This document shows, one piece after another, positions 10,005-21,514 of a DNA stretch of 64,000 bases. This stretch comes from Tuctoria greenei (Eukaryota; Streptophyta; Magnoliopsida; Poales; Poaceae). Every line of letters begins with the position of its first letter. The first letter of the stretch is position 1. The notes under the pieces are model-generated. The model was not told the origin of the DNA and made no database searches. It saw only the letters and a list, made by a program, of their open reading frames with translations. The stretch is taken from positions 148,125,167-148,189,166 of the forward strand of contig JAYESD010000002.1 of NCBI GenBank assembly GCA_036927565.1. The letters are read 5' to 3'. The translations under genes and the position numbers were made by a program.

Positions 10005-11513
10005 CTCAGTAATGAACCTTGTATTATTGCCATGCAAGAAGAGTTAGAAAATTTTGAAAGAAATAATGTTTGGAAACTTGTACCTCCACCTCAAGGTCAC
10101 ACTTTAATTGGAACTAAATGGGTGTTTAAAAATAAACAAAGTGAGGATGGGGTTGTGGTTAGGAATAAGGCTAGGTTGGTTGCTCAAGGTTTCACTCAAG
10201 TTGAAGGTCTAGATTTTGATGAAACTTTTGCTCCTGTTGCTAGATTAGAAGTCATAAGAGTTTTGTTAGATTTTGCTACATCTAAAGGTTTTAAGCTATA
10301 TAAAATGGATGTTAAAAGTGCCTTTCTTAATGGCTACATAGATGAGTAGGTTTGTGTCAAACAACCACCGGGTTTTGAAAATTCAGAGTTTCCTAATCAT
10401 GTTTACAAACAGTCCAAAGCCTTGTACGGTCTCAAATAAGCCCCTAGAGCGTGGTATGATAGGTTAAAAATATTCTTACTTGAAAAGGGGTTTACCATGG
10501 GCAAGGTTGATAAAACTCTTTTTGTACTTAGCATGGCAATGACTCATTATTCGTTCAAGTGTATGTGGATGATATTATCTTTGGTTGTGCTTCTCATGAT
10601 CTTGTTCAAGTTTTCAGCTATGATGAGTTCAGAATTTGAGATGAGTATGATTGGAGAACTCACATACTTTTTGAGGCTGCAAATCAAGCAAACCAAGGAG
10701 GGTACATTTATGCATCAAATGAAGTATACAAAAGACCTCCTAAGGCGCTTCAACATGGACAAAAGCAAGCCTCTTCGGACACCAATGGGAACAGCAACAA
10801 CACTTGAACTTGATGAAGATGGTGAACTTGTGGATCAAAAAGAATATAGAAGCATGATAAGATCACTTTTGTACCTCACGGCATCAAGACCGGACATACA
10901 ATTCAGCGTAGGTCTTTGTGCATAGTTTCAAGCCTCCCCACGTGCTTCACATCGTCAAGCCGTCAAAAGGATCCTCAGGTACTTACATGGAACTCAAGAA
11001 TTTGGCATTTTTCTTCCTTCTTCCTCAACCGTTACTTTGAAAGCTTTTTCCAATGCTGATTTTGGAGGTCGTAGGATTGATAGGAAAATTACTTTCGGTG
11101 CTTGTCATTTTCTTGGTAATTCACTTGTTGCTTGGTCCTCTAGAAAACAAAATTCAGTTGCACAATCCACAACCGAATATGAATATGTAGCTGCTGCTAG
11201 TGCTTGCTCACAAATTCTTTGGATTGTTCGAACACTTAAGGACTATGGGGTTGATCTAGATAGTGTTCCACTGTTTTGTGATAACACTAGTGCCATTTGC
11301 ATTGCTAAAAACCCTGTGCAACATTCTAGAACTAAGCACATTGACATTAGGTATCACTTTCTCCGTGATAATGTTGAAAAAGGAAACATTGTGCTTCACC
11401 ATGTAAATACCAAACAACAATTGCCCGACATTTTTACAAAACCTTTGGATTTCACTCATTTGTGTTACATTCATAGTGAAATAGGGGTTATGCATCCTCA
11501 TGGCTTACATTGA
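10005..11513 (+). pseudogene. pol: Element C reverse transcriptase and RNase H, broken
   Basis: RT starts with the typical Copia block containing GTKWVFKNK near 10110 and FDETFAPVARLE near 10216. The catalytic YVDD is readable at about 10561-10572, but in a different frame from the flanking blocks, so compensating frameshifts bracket it (about 10530 and 10600). RNase H follows with SNADFGG near 11049 and the TEYEYVA and TKHIDIRYHF blocks. Stops lie at 10347-10349, 10437-10439 and 10923-10925. The terminal TGA is at 11511-11513. Confidence 0.9.
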
Positions 11514-11524
11514 GGGGGAGTTTT
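11511..11524 (+). other. Polypurine-like tract at the end of element C pol
   Basis: TGAGGGGGAGTTTT overlaps the pol stop codon. It resembles a Copia polypurine tract, but the sequence after it does not match the start of the 5' LTR. Either the first part of the 3' LTR was lost, or a second tract nearer the LTR was deleted with it. Confidence 0.5.
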
Positions 11525-11887
11525 CAAACCCTAGAAGTCTATGTGTGAATCTGAAATTAAACTAATATGAGCATAGTATTTCATACATATATGACTTTGT
11601 GATTCCTTTTACATGCTGAAAGTTCTTACTACATTACTCATGTTATACATTTTGTAGTTTTTGCCATGACTAGTAATTGGAATAATTACTTACACTAAAT
11701 CTGGTCATGGTCGAACATTCTTGCTCTTTTGAACTTATTGCATGCTCACAAGTGCTTTTAATCATAATGAATTAATCAAGCAATCAACTCACATGTTGAG
11801 TTTTTGTGAACAAATATAAGTTGAGAAAAGATCAAGAGAATATGCATGCATAGCACTTGTTCTTTTGAGATGGCTTATCATTGCACT
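11525..11887 (+). other. 3' untranslated region of element C
   Basis: AT-rich sequence between pol and the recognisable 3' LTR. It has no open frame of note and no match that I can see to the 5' LTR. It could be a genuine 3' UTR or replacement sequence from the event that removed the start of the 3' LTR. Confidence 0.5.
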
Positions 11888-13361
11888 TGATCGTAATGTT
11901 CTGGCTTTTAATGTGAAATGTACTAGCTTTGGTAAGCTCCGGCTCAAGCTCCAGTTGGCTATGGCAAGGTTCGGAGATTGATCGTAATGTTCTGGCTTTT
12001 AATGTGAAATGTTTCGATCTTGCTTTACATTGTTGGAAAGTTTGCTTAGTATTATTTTGCTATGTTTTTGGTGCATTTTGGTTGATATGGCTGATATCGT
12101 TTTGATATGCTTTGCAACATGCTTATGTGAGGTGCTCACGTAAGGTGTTGTGTTCGGAACTAACTTGAGTCAAGTCGCGGACTTGGGATTGTACGGATTG
12201 GTTGTTTATTCATGTGCATGTGTTGCTTGACTTCAAGTCATGGCTGGTGACAGGGTCCTTTGGACTAGTCTCAGGGAGGAGATGAGGTTCCAACAACAAA
12301 ATTCAGGAGGGATTGTGGTTGAGCGGGTCAGGAGGTCGCGCAGGATGATTGAATCAAGGGCAGTGCATATGAAGGTTACCGGACGTCGAAGGAAGGTGTC
12401 CGCACGTATGCATGCAGTGCATGACGTGGAAACATGGTTCCGAAGATGGGATAAGGAGGCAAAGATCTGGTTGGAAGGATCAGATCGTATCGGTTGATGA
12501 CTTCGGCTGCGGTGGAGTCGGTTATGACTCGGTATGGAAAGTATCGAGTTGGTTTTGATAGTATTTTGTGTGGGTCACGAATTTGAGTTATTTTAGGAAT
12601 GTGGGATACGTTCCTAAGGTGTTTGGAAAGTCTTAAGATTGCTTCTATCTGCGTATAGAAGAGTCCTAAGCAGTTATGGAAAGTTTTGATTCATGATCGG
12701 CGTAGGATTGGAGCCCTAGTTAAGATTGGGTTGGCCTAAGGGTTGGTTATATAAGCAAGGGAGGTCAGAGCTCGTGGTGTACGACTTTGGGGCTGTTCCT
12801 CTTGTGTTCTATTGAATAAATTCGTAGTTTGAATGAACATTTGTGCCTTGTTCGTCCGACTTGTTCTAGACAAGTTTTACTCGTCGAGTTTCTGGACAGC
12901 ACTACCTTTCGTTGGTGGTTTTATCATAACTCCAGTTTTACAGATCCAATTGACGTGATTCTTTTTGGGTTGTCTTCAAAACTTGATTATATATCATCTG
13001 TCAAAATTTCACGGTCATTGGATTTGTGGTTTCTGATCTACACGAGTTTCTTTGCAGCATTCTAGAACTGTTTTTCTCGGGTAGGACAGATTGACCTTTG
13101 TTCGATCTTTCGATCATAACTTGAGTTTCTCTCGACGGATTTGAGTGATTTTTTTTGTGTTTTCTTCGTGACCTGATTATCTATGATATATATCACTTTT
13201 GTCACAGTGAAACACGTTTTGATTAGTCTCACACACAATTTCTTTAACGGATCATTTTTCTGCCGAAGGGGTTGGGATTTAATTATTTCCGCTGCGTAAG
13301 ATTTTTTAAATCTACCATTCACCCCCTTCTGGTAGCTTTTCACTTGCTCTTAGATCCTACA
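11888..13361 (+). repeat. 3' LTR of element C, 5'-truncated and partly duplicated
   Basis: From about 11924 the sequence matches the 5' LTR from about 4163 onward and ends CCTACA at 13361. The first 340 bp or so, which hold the TCCGAC array, are missing. A 34-bp segment starting TGATCGTAATG occurs twice, at 11888-11921 and 11979-12012, a tandem duplication at the truncated edge. The MITE is absent (empty site near 12636). TATA box at 12747-12756. Confidence 0.88.
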
Positions 13362-13366
13362 TCGAG

Positions 13367-14006
13367 CATCAAGGATATTTAGTTCATTTTGGAGCTCGCA
13401 AAAACATTTTTCATCGAGTGGATTGGTAAATATATCATCTAGTTGTTTTTTGGTGTTGACATGAGAAATGGCCATGTCTCCTTTCATTGAGTGGTATCTC
13501 AAAAAATGATGCCGGATGTCGATGTGTTTGGTCCTATAGTGCTCAACGGGATTATGGGCAAATTTTAATAGCACTCTCATTATCACAAAGGAGTGGAATA
13601 CGCCTCATATTGTAACCATAATCCCTTAGAGTTTATCACATCCAAAAGAGTTGTGCACAACAACTCCCGGCTGCAACATACTCCGCTTCGGCTGTGGATA
13701 AGGCAATGGAGTTTTGTTTCTTAGAGGACCAAGAAACTAGGGATCTACCTATGAATTGGCATATACTGGAGGTACTTTTTCTATATACTTTGCATCCGGC
13801 ATATTTTGCATCGGAGTATCCAATGAGATTGAACTTGGAACCTTTAGGATACCAAAGGCCTAGGTTGGGTGTATGTACTAAATATCGCAAGATTCATTTT
13901 ACGGCTGTCAAATGACACTCCTTAGGATTTGCTTGAAATCTTGCACGCAAACATACACTCAACATAATGTCAGGCCTAGATGCACATAAATAAAGTAGGG
14001 ATCCAA
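13367..14006 (-). pseudogene. pol: Element A RNase H and end of pol, broken
   Basis: Minus-strand blocks YSDAKYAG, LVSWSSKKQNSIALST and AEAEYVAAGSCCAQ (13636-13890) are Copia RNase H. The C-terminal block with RTKHIDIRHHFLR follows at 13350-13586. A stop lies at 13636-13638, and frame changes lie near 13600 and 14050. The frame is then cut by element C and finishes beyond it at 3807-3809. Confidence 0.88.
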
Positions 14007-14900
14007 TCATGGAGCGATATACCTTTTGATCCACGTTTGGTCCGTCTTCATTGAGATCCAAGTGTCCATTGTTGTCATGGGAGTCTTTATAGGCTTCGTC
14101 TTGTCCATTCCAAACTTCTTGAGTATGTCTTGAGTATACTTGGTTTGGCTTATGAACGTCCCTTCCTTTTGTTCCCTCACTTGGAATCCCAAGAAATATT
14201 TCAATTCTCGCATCATAGACATCTCGAATCTATCTGTCATAATTTTACTAAATTCTTGACAAAAGGATTTGTTAGTTGAGCCAAATATAATATCATCAAC
14301 ATAAATTTGACATACAAATAGATCATTGTCGAAATGCTTTGTAAATAACGTGTAATCAGCTTTGCCAATCTTAAATCCATTTTCAATTAAAAAATCTCTA
14401 AGACACTCATACCAAGCTCTAGGAGCTTGTTTGAGGTCGTAGAGATCCTTACGCAGTTTGAACACATGGTCGGGAAACTCTTGATCTTCGAATCTGGGGG
14501 GTTGCTCCACATGAACCTCCTCTTTGATTGGTCCATTGAGGAAGGCGCTTTTCACATAAATTTGATTGAGCTTGAAATCATGGTGAGTAGCATATGCATG
14601 TACTTCTAATCGATTCAAGCCTAGCTACGGGAGCAAACGTTTCATCGAAATCCAAACCTTCGACTTGTGAATACCTTTTGGCCACAAGTCGCGCCTTGTT
14701 TGTTGTCACCACCCCGTGTTTGTCTTGCTTGTTGCGGAAGACCTATTTAGTGCCGACGACATTGAACTTGGGCCTTGCAACAAATTCCCACACCTCATTC
14801 CATTTGATGTTGTTCAATTCTTCTTGCATTTCTACCACCCAATCTGGATCTTTCAATGCATCTTCAAACCTGTGTGGTTCCAAAGAGGATACAAATGAGT
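14007..14900 (-). pseudogene. pol: Element A reverse transcriptase, broken
   Basis: RT blocks read in order from 14900 down: the N-terminal WV-EMQEELNNI block, FDETFAPVARLE near 14630, VKSAFLNGPIKEEV near 14540, and QAPRAWYECL. The catalytic YVDDIIFGSTNK near 14290 is intact. Breaks: TAG at 14743-14745, a frameshift near 14620 and another near 14060 that ends the readable frame. Confidence 0.9.
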
Positions 14901-16140
14901 AATGTTCACAAAAATTAGTTATTCGATATCTAGTTGTTACTCCCTTTGGGATGTCACCGATTATGTTGTCGATGAGGTGATCTCTTTGGATGCATTGGTG
15001 TACTCTTGGATGTGGCACTTGTGGTCTTGAATCTTCATGATCATCTTCTTCACCCCCTATATGGTTTCCCTCATTGATTTGTTGGTCACCTTTATCTTCA
15101 TGAGGTTGATCTTGTGTACAAGCTCCCCCTTGATCATTTACCTCTACTTGTGGTTCATCTTCTTCATTTGCATTTGGAGGTGGCGCTTGTGGTCGAACAT
15201 CGCCCAATGCCATTCTTCTCAATGCTTGACATGGAGCTTCTTCTCTATCTAGCACACATTGATCAACTTGCTCTTCTTGAGAGCCGTTAGTTTCATCGAA
15301 CACTACGTCACGTGCTACTTCAACAAGTCCGGAGACTTTTTTGAAGACACGATAGGCGTAAGAGTTCGAATCATAGCCAAGCAAGAAACCTTTATCGAAC
15401 TTCGAAGTGAACTTTGAAGTCCTAGGCTTCTTGTTCAAAATATAACATTTACCGGTGAGTAGTTCATATGACATTTTCTTGAGTAGGCGATGAAGATAGA
15501 GTCGGTTTATGGCGTGACAAGCGGTTTTAACCGCTTCAGCCCAAAACCGATCCGAAGTATTGTACTCATCGAGCATTGTCCTCGCCATCTCCATGAGGGT
15601 TCGGTTCTTCCTTTCGGCTACTCCATTTTGTTGAGGGGAATACGGTGCGGAAAATTCATGTTTTATCCCTTGTTCGTCTCGGTACTCCTAGGTTTGGGTG
15701 TTCTTGAACTCCGTGCCATTATCGCTTCGTATGTTCTTGATCTTCAATGAGAATTCATCTTGGACACGCTTGAAGAACTTCTTGAGGGTTCCTTGAGTCT
15801 CTGTCTTATCATGCAAAAAGAAAACCCACGTGAAGCGCGAAAAATCATCAACAATTACTAAACTGTATTGGTTACCGCCGATGCTTATGTAAGCAATTGG
15901 ACTAAATATATCCATGTGAAGTAGCTCGAGCGGTCTCGTTGTTATCATGACGTTCTTCGCAGGATGGAGTGCTCCTACTTGCTTCCCGGCTTGGCACACA
16001 CTACAGGGCCTGTCTTTCTCAAAAACAACATCCTTCAAACCTCGGATGTGATCGCCCTTAAAGAGTTTTTGAAGATTCCTCATACCAACATGTGCTAGCA
16101 GTCTATGCCACAGCCAACCCATGTTGGTTTTTGCAATCAA
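14901..16140 (-). pseudogene. pol: Element A integrase and integrase-RT linker, broken
   Basis: From 16140 the frame shows the pre-integrase His/Cys block (WHRLLAHVGM, CSVCQAGKQ), LLHMDIFSPI, VIVDDFSRFTWVF and RSDNGTEFKN. Its DDE catalytic aspartates are recognisable. A TAG at 15688-15690 interrupts it, and the same frame then continues to 14743. It carries the C-terminal integrase block (RFWAEAVKTACHAINRLY) and a long acidic, glutamine-rich linker of low conservation (about 15000-15250). Confidence 0.9.
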
Positions 16141-17180
16141 TCATGTGTCAAGTTCGGCTTTATCTTTGTTGATGTCAACAAGATAAAGCTTTCCCTTTAA
16201 CACACCCTTGAATGCAACTGAGTCATCACTCCTTCTAGAGACGGTCACACCCTCATTAGTGAACAAGCAATTATAACCCTTATCACATAATTGAGATATG
16301 AACAATAGGTTATAATCTAAGGAATCGACATGTAAAACATGAGAAAGAGTGTGTTGAGGCGAAATCGCAATTTTACCAGTATTGAGCACCCTTCCTTGAC
16401 TGTTGTCTCCAAAATAGATGCCTTCGCTTGGATCTTCATTTTATTCATATTCAACAAACATCCTTCTCTCTCCGATCATGTGGTTGGTGCATCCACTGTC
16501 TAGCACCCATTTTGATCCACCAGAGGAATAGGCCTGCAAGAACCAATCATGCCTTGGTTTAGGTACCCAAGCTTGCTTGGGTCCTTTGAGGTTAGTCACA
16601 AGTGATTTGGGCACCCACACATGGGACTTGGTGTTCCCATGGCATGGCCCAACATGTTTAGCATAAAATCTACCAAGATTACTTTTCATGAGAACATATG
16701 ATGCGTCAAAGGTTCTAAACAATAGTTGTTGCTCATATGTGTTAACATTTTTTGACTTATCAACATTATCAGGCTTTCTAGCTTGAGAGGAGTTTCCCTT
16801 GACAAAAGCAATGCGTTCCTTGTTATTCTTGTGGCTTCTAGCATTTTTCTTTTCACTATAAGAATACCCAATGCCATATTTTACATTAGGAGGTCTTGTG
16901 GCCAAGTATACAGTACATGCATACTTGACCTTCTCCTTGTAAAATATGCCACTTCGAGAAGGATGCTTGTCCTTTGTCAAGTTTGACTTCTCCTTCAAGT
17001 TAGTGTCAATTTTACCACATGAACAAGCAATAGTAGTTTCAGATTTTAGAAGTTGACAAGGTGAGCTTGAAGAGGATGAATGGTCTCTTTGCTTGAGTGA
17101 CTCAACTTGTACCTCAAGGATCTTGTTAACTTTGGTTCAGTTAGCAAGTTCATCCTTGATGATTACATTTGAGTCGCTTA
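16141..17180 (-). pseudogene. pol: Element A protease and pre-protease region, broken
   Basis: The frame 16998-16441 carries a lysine-rich linker and ends in the protease motif WVLDSGCTNHM near 16495. The active-site DSG is intact. The same frame continues to 16141 after a TAA at 16441-16443 and stops again at 16141-16143 (TGA). Separation from gag is by a frameshift near 17184. In element B the matching protease motif has lost its glycine. Confidence 0.85.
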
Positions 17181-17183
17181 ACT

Positions 17184-18891
17184 TCAAGCAAGCTTCTTGC
17201 TTGAAGCTAACTCAAGTTCTAGTGTCTTGCTTCGCTCCTTTTCAAGTTCAAGGAGCTTTTTGGTCTTAAGATATTCCTCCTTTTGAAGTATGATCATATC
17301 TTCTTGGCGATTAGCAAGCTCCTCCTTATCAATAAGCTTATCCATTAAAAATTTCATCCTAGAAGCAGTTTGCTTGTCTAAGCCAACAAGCATATCTTCA
17401 TCATCACTAGAAGTATCACTATCACTAGAGAAAGAATGCGAAGAGGAAGATTTAGTTGTTACCTTTCTTTTACCTTCCTTCGCCATTAGACATGTGTCGT
17501 TGTCCTTCCATGCGCCAATAGTTGGGAAGAGGGTGGATTTCTTGGTTGTCTTCTTGATGGCTATGTTAGCCATCTCCTCTTCCTCTTCGGATGAGGACTC
17601 ATCATTGGAGTCTCACTCCTTTCCTTGGTGTTCCTGTCCAATTTTCTTTTTCTTCTTGAACATATTCTTGTTTTGAGGCTTTGTATCCTTGGTCTTCTTC
17701 TTGTTTTCTTCATAAGTACAATCAACTATAAAGTAGTCGTATTCACCACAGCTATAGCAAGCGCCTCAACTTTGGTCTTGATTTGTCTTTGTCTCTTCCT
17801 TCATTTGATCTACCACCTTGTCTTCTTTTCATCATCTTCTTGAATTTCTTCATGAATAGGATCATATCTTCTTCATCGATGTCACTGCTTTCATTGTTGC
17901 TGTCATCTTCTTCTTGAGCTTCTCGTGTCTCTTTTGAAATTGGCTTGCAAGTGGACTTCAAAGCTACTCCTTTCTTCTTTGTCGAGGTAAGGTCGCCAAT
18001 CTCTTTGACATGCTTTTATTGTTTCTCCATCATCTCAAAATTGATAATCTTTCCAAGCAATTCGTCCTGAGTTATTTTCTTGTACCTAGGGCTTTCTCTA
18101 ATCATCGAGCATAGGGTTACGTTGTGAGGCATGAAGGCTCTAAGAATCAGCTTCACCATCTCGTGATCATTCTACTTCTTTCTTCCATATGCTTGAAACT
18201 TGTTTATGAGATTCTTCAACTGATTGTACATATCTTGCGGTGACTCATCTTCTTCTATGGCGAATCTGCCCAATTCGCCTTCGATCATTTCAATCTTGGC
18301 CTCTCGCACATGACAATCACCTTCATGTGCAGTTTGTAATGTGTCCCATATTTCCTTAGCAATTTTGAGTCCATCCACCTTGGTGAACTCATCTCTGCTC
18401 AATGATGATGTTATGACAGCCGCAGCTTGAGCGTTCCGATGAATAGCTTGCTCTTGACTTGGTGTGAGCTCTTCATCGTCATCCGGGATATCTATCCTTA
18501 TACACACTATATGCCACAAGCTGGGGTTAAGTGATATTAGATGTATCTTCATATTTTGCCTCCACATTGAATAATCATCACCATCAAAGTATGGGGATTT
18601 CCCTAGAGGAATAGACAAGTAATGATTATTGTTTGAATTTAATCGATCATAGTTAAAAATATATCGGGAGTAGTCGGTGTGACTACTCCCCTTCTTCATC
18701 TCATCCTCAACCTTTATCTTCCCTTTAGAGAGTGTCTTCTTCCTTAGGAGTGCCTTGAGTTCAAGCGTCTCCTCATCATCATCATCCTCGGAGTCTTTGA
18801 TGGCGTCGAGGAGCTTCTCCAACTTCTGAGTCTTTTCATTTTCAACCTTCTCTTGGTTGAAGTTCTTGTGCGCATCCTTAATGTCCGACAT
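17184..18891 (-). pseudogene. gag: Element A gag, broken
   Basis: The ATG at 18891 opens an acidic, lysine-rich N-terminus, followed by the Copia gag domain (SPYFDGDDYSMWRQNMK through EIWDTLQTAHEG and MIEGELGRF). Stops lie at 18172-18174 (TAG) and 18016-18018 (TAA). A frameshift near 17760 precedes the zinc knuckle. The knuckle reads CYSCGEYDYFIVDC, with Tyr where the zinc-binding His belongs. A TGA at 17613-17615 then precedes the region 17573-17184 (MANIAIKK, CLMAKEGKRK, coiled coil). The His-to-Tyr change and the TGA are both shared with element B. Confidence 0.88.
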
Positions 18892-18928
18892 CTTCCCTTC
18901 GAGCGATTAGTCTCTTTTAACGAGACTA

Positions 18929-18940
18929 GCTCTGATACCA
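18929..18940 (-). other. Primer binding site of element A (tRNA-iMet)
   Basis: The minus strand reads TGGTATCAGAGC two bases inside the LTR end TTCA. It is the usual tRNA-Met primer site for Copia elements and fixes the minus-strand orientation of element A. Confidence 0.93.
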
Positions 18941-18942
18941 AT

Positions 18943-20501
18943 TGAATGTAGCCTAGAGGGGGGTGAATAGGATTTTTGAACTTTTGTCGAAACCTGAAAC
19001 ACTTAGCAACCAGATCAAACACATAGAAATCGGACTAGTCCGGTAGTGTGCGGACTATTCTGGTGTGTGCGGACTAGATTGATCAAGTTTGATCAATGAT
19101 TTAGATCCAAGTACTCTATGCAGCGGAAATTGAGTTGTAACATGAATGTATTGTTTCAATGAAACTAGATATGGCACAAGTTAACTTTTGTTTCAAAGTT
19201 TTAACATAAGTTGAACAAGATCGAGCAAACCCTAGATTGCAATGAATAGTAAGAACAAAAGCAAAGACACAATGATTTTTATCCCGTGGTTCGATTCCAC
19301 AGAGGAAATCTACGTCCACGTTGAGGAGTCCACGGAGGATCGGGTCTTCACCAACCCTACCGTCGTCAAATCACCACGGAGGCCGATTCTCTTCCACTAA
19401 TCACAAAGGGGTAAATAACCGTGTTCAAGGGGCCCTCTCACAAGTTGAGGGCTCCCCAAGATTTACAATTCGAAAAACCACCAAACACACTCGAAAGGTA
19501 TGCAATAAAACAGTGAGAGTGTGTGAGAGATTCGAACCCAAGATCTCAAGATGTGAAGAACGTGTGTCTCCTTTGATCTATCGTTAATTCTCAAGGATTT
19601 GATCTTTCTTTCGTTGGATTGTGTGGAGAGACGTGTTTTTCGGCTCCTGGAAGGTGTGACGGCGCAGGTGGTCGAGAGAGATCATAGTAGGGCCGTTCAC
19701 CTCTATTTATACTAGGGTTTCCAAAGGTTACCGTTAAGATTTACCAAGTCCAGACTAGTCCGTGGTGTACTCCAGACTAGTCTGGTGTGAGGCGTGTGGA
19801 AACCCTAAGTGTCCTGAATTATTGGACTTATCCGACAATAGGCGGGCTAGTCCAATTTTGTCTCTGGAGATGTTCATACTAGTACGACACATATCGGACT
19901 AGTCCGGCATGGTGAATCCCTTAGTTAATTGAGGACAAGTCCGCACTTGGAGGACTTGTCTGATTTTAGTCAGAGAGGTTATCGACTAGTCCGGATAATA
20001 TCGGACTAGTCAAGTGTCGTGAAATTTTGAGGGGCTAAAGACAATTTCGAAATTTGGGGAACTTGTCCAAAGTTGGTCAGTGAGGATTTTGTACTAGTCC
20101 GTGGAATATCGGACTTGTTCAATATTGATCAGAGGCATGATCGGACTAGTCCGGACTTTATCGGACTTGTCCGTTGCGGACGAGTCCGCACTGAAGGACT
20201 TGTCTGATCCTGGACAGAGAGATTATCGAACTAGTCTGGGGTATATCGGACTAGTCTGGAACTGTATAAATTTGTCCAGTGAGAGTGTTTTCTTTTGCTT
20301 GATCTCTTGGGGTGTGTTTCTCCAACACACTCCATACACAAAGAGTATTATATTCATCTCTTGAGCTCTTTTCAACTTGACTCCTCACTCTCCTTTGTTT
20401 TTGCGCTTTCTTCATAATTCCATTAAAACATGTGCTCATCTCAAAAATTTAGTTAGGATCTCAGTTGTCCAAGAATCACAAGGGATGCCTAGATGCACTT
20501 A
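18943..20501 (-). repeat. 5' LTR of element A
   Basis: In plus orientation it starts TGAATGTAGCCTAGAGG and ends near GATGCACTT at 20501. The expected TTTCA end is replaced by ACTACA, so the outer terminus is slightly altered and could extend to about 20506. It is about 1.56 kb. A further small group of GGACTAGTCC copies lies near the inner end at 19025-19075. Confidence 0.88.
19703..20265 (-). promoter_or_regulatory. TATA box and upstream palindrome array, element A 5' LTR
   Basis: TATAAATAG on the minus strand at 19703-19711 is the likely TATA box. Upstream of it in element orientation (19745-20265) lie many GGACTAGTCC, GGACTTGTCC and GGACAAGTCC copies, matching the array in the 3' LTR at 415-925. 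The spacing is irregular, so this is not a simple tandem repeat. Confidence 0.65.
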
Positions 20502-20506
20502 CTACA

Positions 20507-21514
20507 GGTACAAGTTTAAAATTTTCCGTCATTTGAATTGCATTAGGATTGAATGATTTTTGCTTACATTGGTAAGGAAGGTTTACACCTTCTCATCATT
20601 CAATTCTTATGCATCCTCACGAGAGTAAGTGTTGACGTTACTTCTTTTGATTCTTCAAAAAGGAATGTCACCTTACTTGGGAATAAATTTAAACAAGTAC
20701 CTAGAATTTCATAAGCATTGCTAAAATTGACTTAGATATTTTCTGTCTAGGTAATCTTATGGAATAACTTAATGGTTGAATTGGTACGTAGCAAACTAGG
20801 AATAGTGATGTCCATAATTTTTGTTTGAAACTCATTCATGCATGGATCACTAAATTTCAAATTTGAAGGCAAGAAATAAAAAATGTTCAGGAGGATAAAA
20901 TTGAGAATCTTGCTTTCCATGAACCACATGATAAATATTTGCTCTTGTAAAAAACTATGATGGTTAGGAATTTTACAAGATGAAGGGATCCATATAGTGT
21001 ATTTATATCTTCTGCATTGCTATGGGTAGGAGCTTTAGAAAATGTTCAACTTGATTTATCCATAAAGCCCCGCTCCTAGCAATGATTCATACATTGTTCA
21101 TGAATACAATGGGAATTGGACCTAATGCATCTTTAGTCTTGTTCTTCCCCGTGCTTACAAATGAAGATTCGGTTACCTAACCCGAAGATTCATTTTTACA
21201 AGTATAGGGAGCTAACCATCCCTCTCTATCATAGAGAGGAAGTTGCAGGAGTAAAATAACTATGCAGGCATTCAAAGATCTGATTGTTGGAAACCCTAAG
21301 AGGATTCCATTTCATCATCTCTTGGCCAAGGAGTAAATTAGGATGGTTGCTACCTATCGGAAATTCAGCCTGAAGGTCAACCAAAACTATACGAGGCCGG
21401 AGATTTGGAATGGTAACCCTCCATGAGCAACCAATGGGCTGCTACGAATATGTGAGAGCATTATGCTCTCAACTATTCTAATCACTCATTCAAGCTCAAG
21501 GGAATTGCCACCAT
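20507..21514. other. Unrecognised AT-rich DNA right of element A
   Basis: No gene or clear repeat is recognised. A short readable stretch near 21260-21340 (MQAFKDLIVGNPKRIPFHHLL) ends in a stop and matches nothing I can name. The block may belong to the 3' internal region of the Athila/Tat-type element whose LTR follows at 23555. Confidence 0.4.

Larger units (their letters stand above)
3824..13361 (+). mobile_element. Element C: full-length Ty1/Copia retrotransposon nested in A
   Basis: Plus-strand element of 9538 bp with 5' LTR 3824-6235, primer site 6238-6249, gag-pol 6298-11513, a short 3' region and a truncated, rearranged 3' LTR ending at 13361. Domain order is gag, protease, integrase, RT, RNase H, which is Ty1/Copia. 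The coding region has at least eight stops and several frameshifts. Further partial LTRs of this family lie at 55719-56646 and 61681-62499. Confidence 0.95.
1..20505 (-). mobile_element. Element A: Sirevirus-like Ty1/Copia retrotransposon, 3' end cut by window
   Basis: Read on the minus strand, the order is 5' LTR (18943-20501), tRNA-Met primer site, gag, protease, integrase, RT, RNase H, a further ORF after pol, polypurine tract and 3' LTR (1-1184). This Copia domain order plus a post-pol ORF and long LTRs fits the Sirevirus lineage. Pol is interrupted in its last codons by element C (3824-13361). All coding parts carry stops or frameshifts, so the copy is dead. The outer target duplication cannot be checked because the left end lies outside the window. 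Confidence 0.92.

Noticed and set aside
11511..11524. TGAGGGGGAG as the exact 5' border of the element C 3' LTR
   Set aside because: The bases after it do not match the LTR start TGTGAGATC. Clear LTR similarity begins only near 11888.
12240..12497. LTR-borne frame (with 4482-4739) as a conserved small protein
   Set aside because: Changes between the copies are mostly amino-acid-changing (nine against four silent by eye), and the third copy is disrupted. This fits neutral drift.
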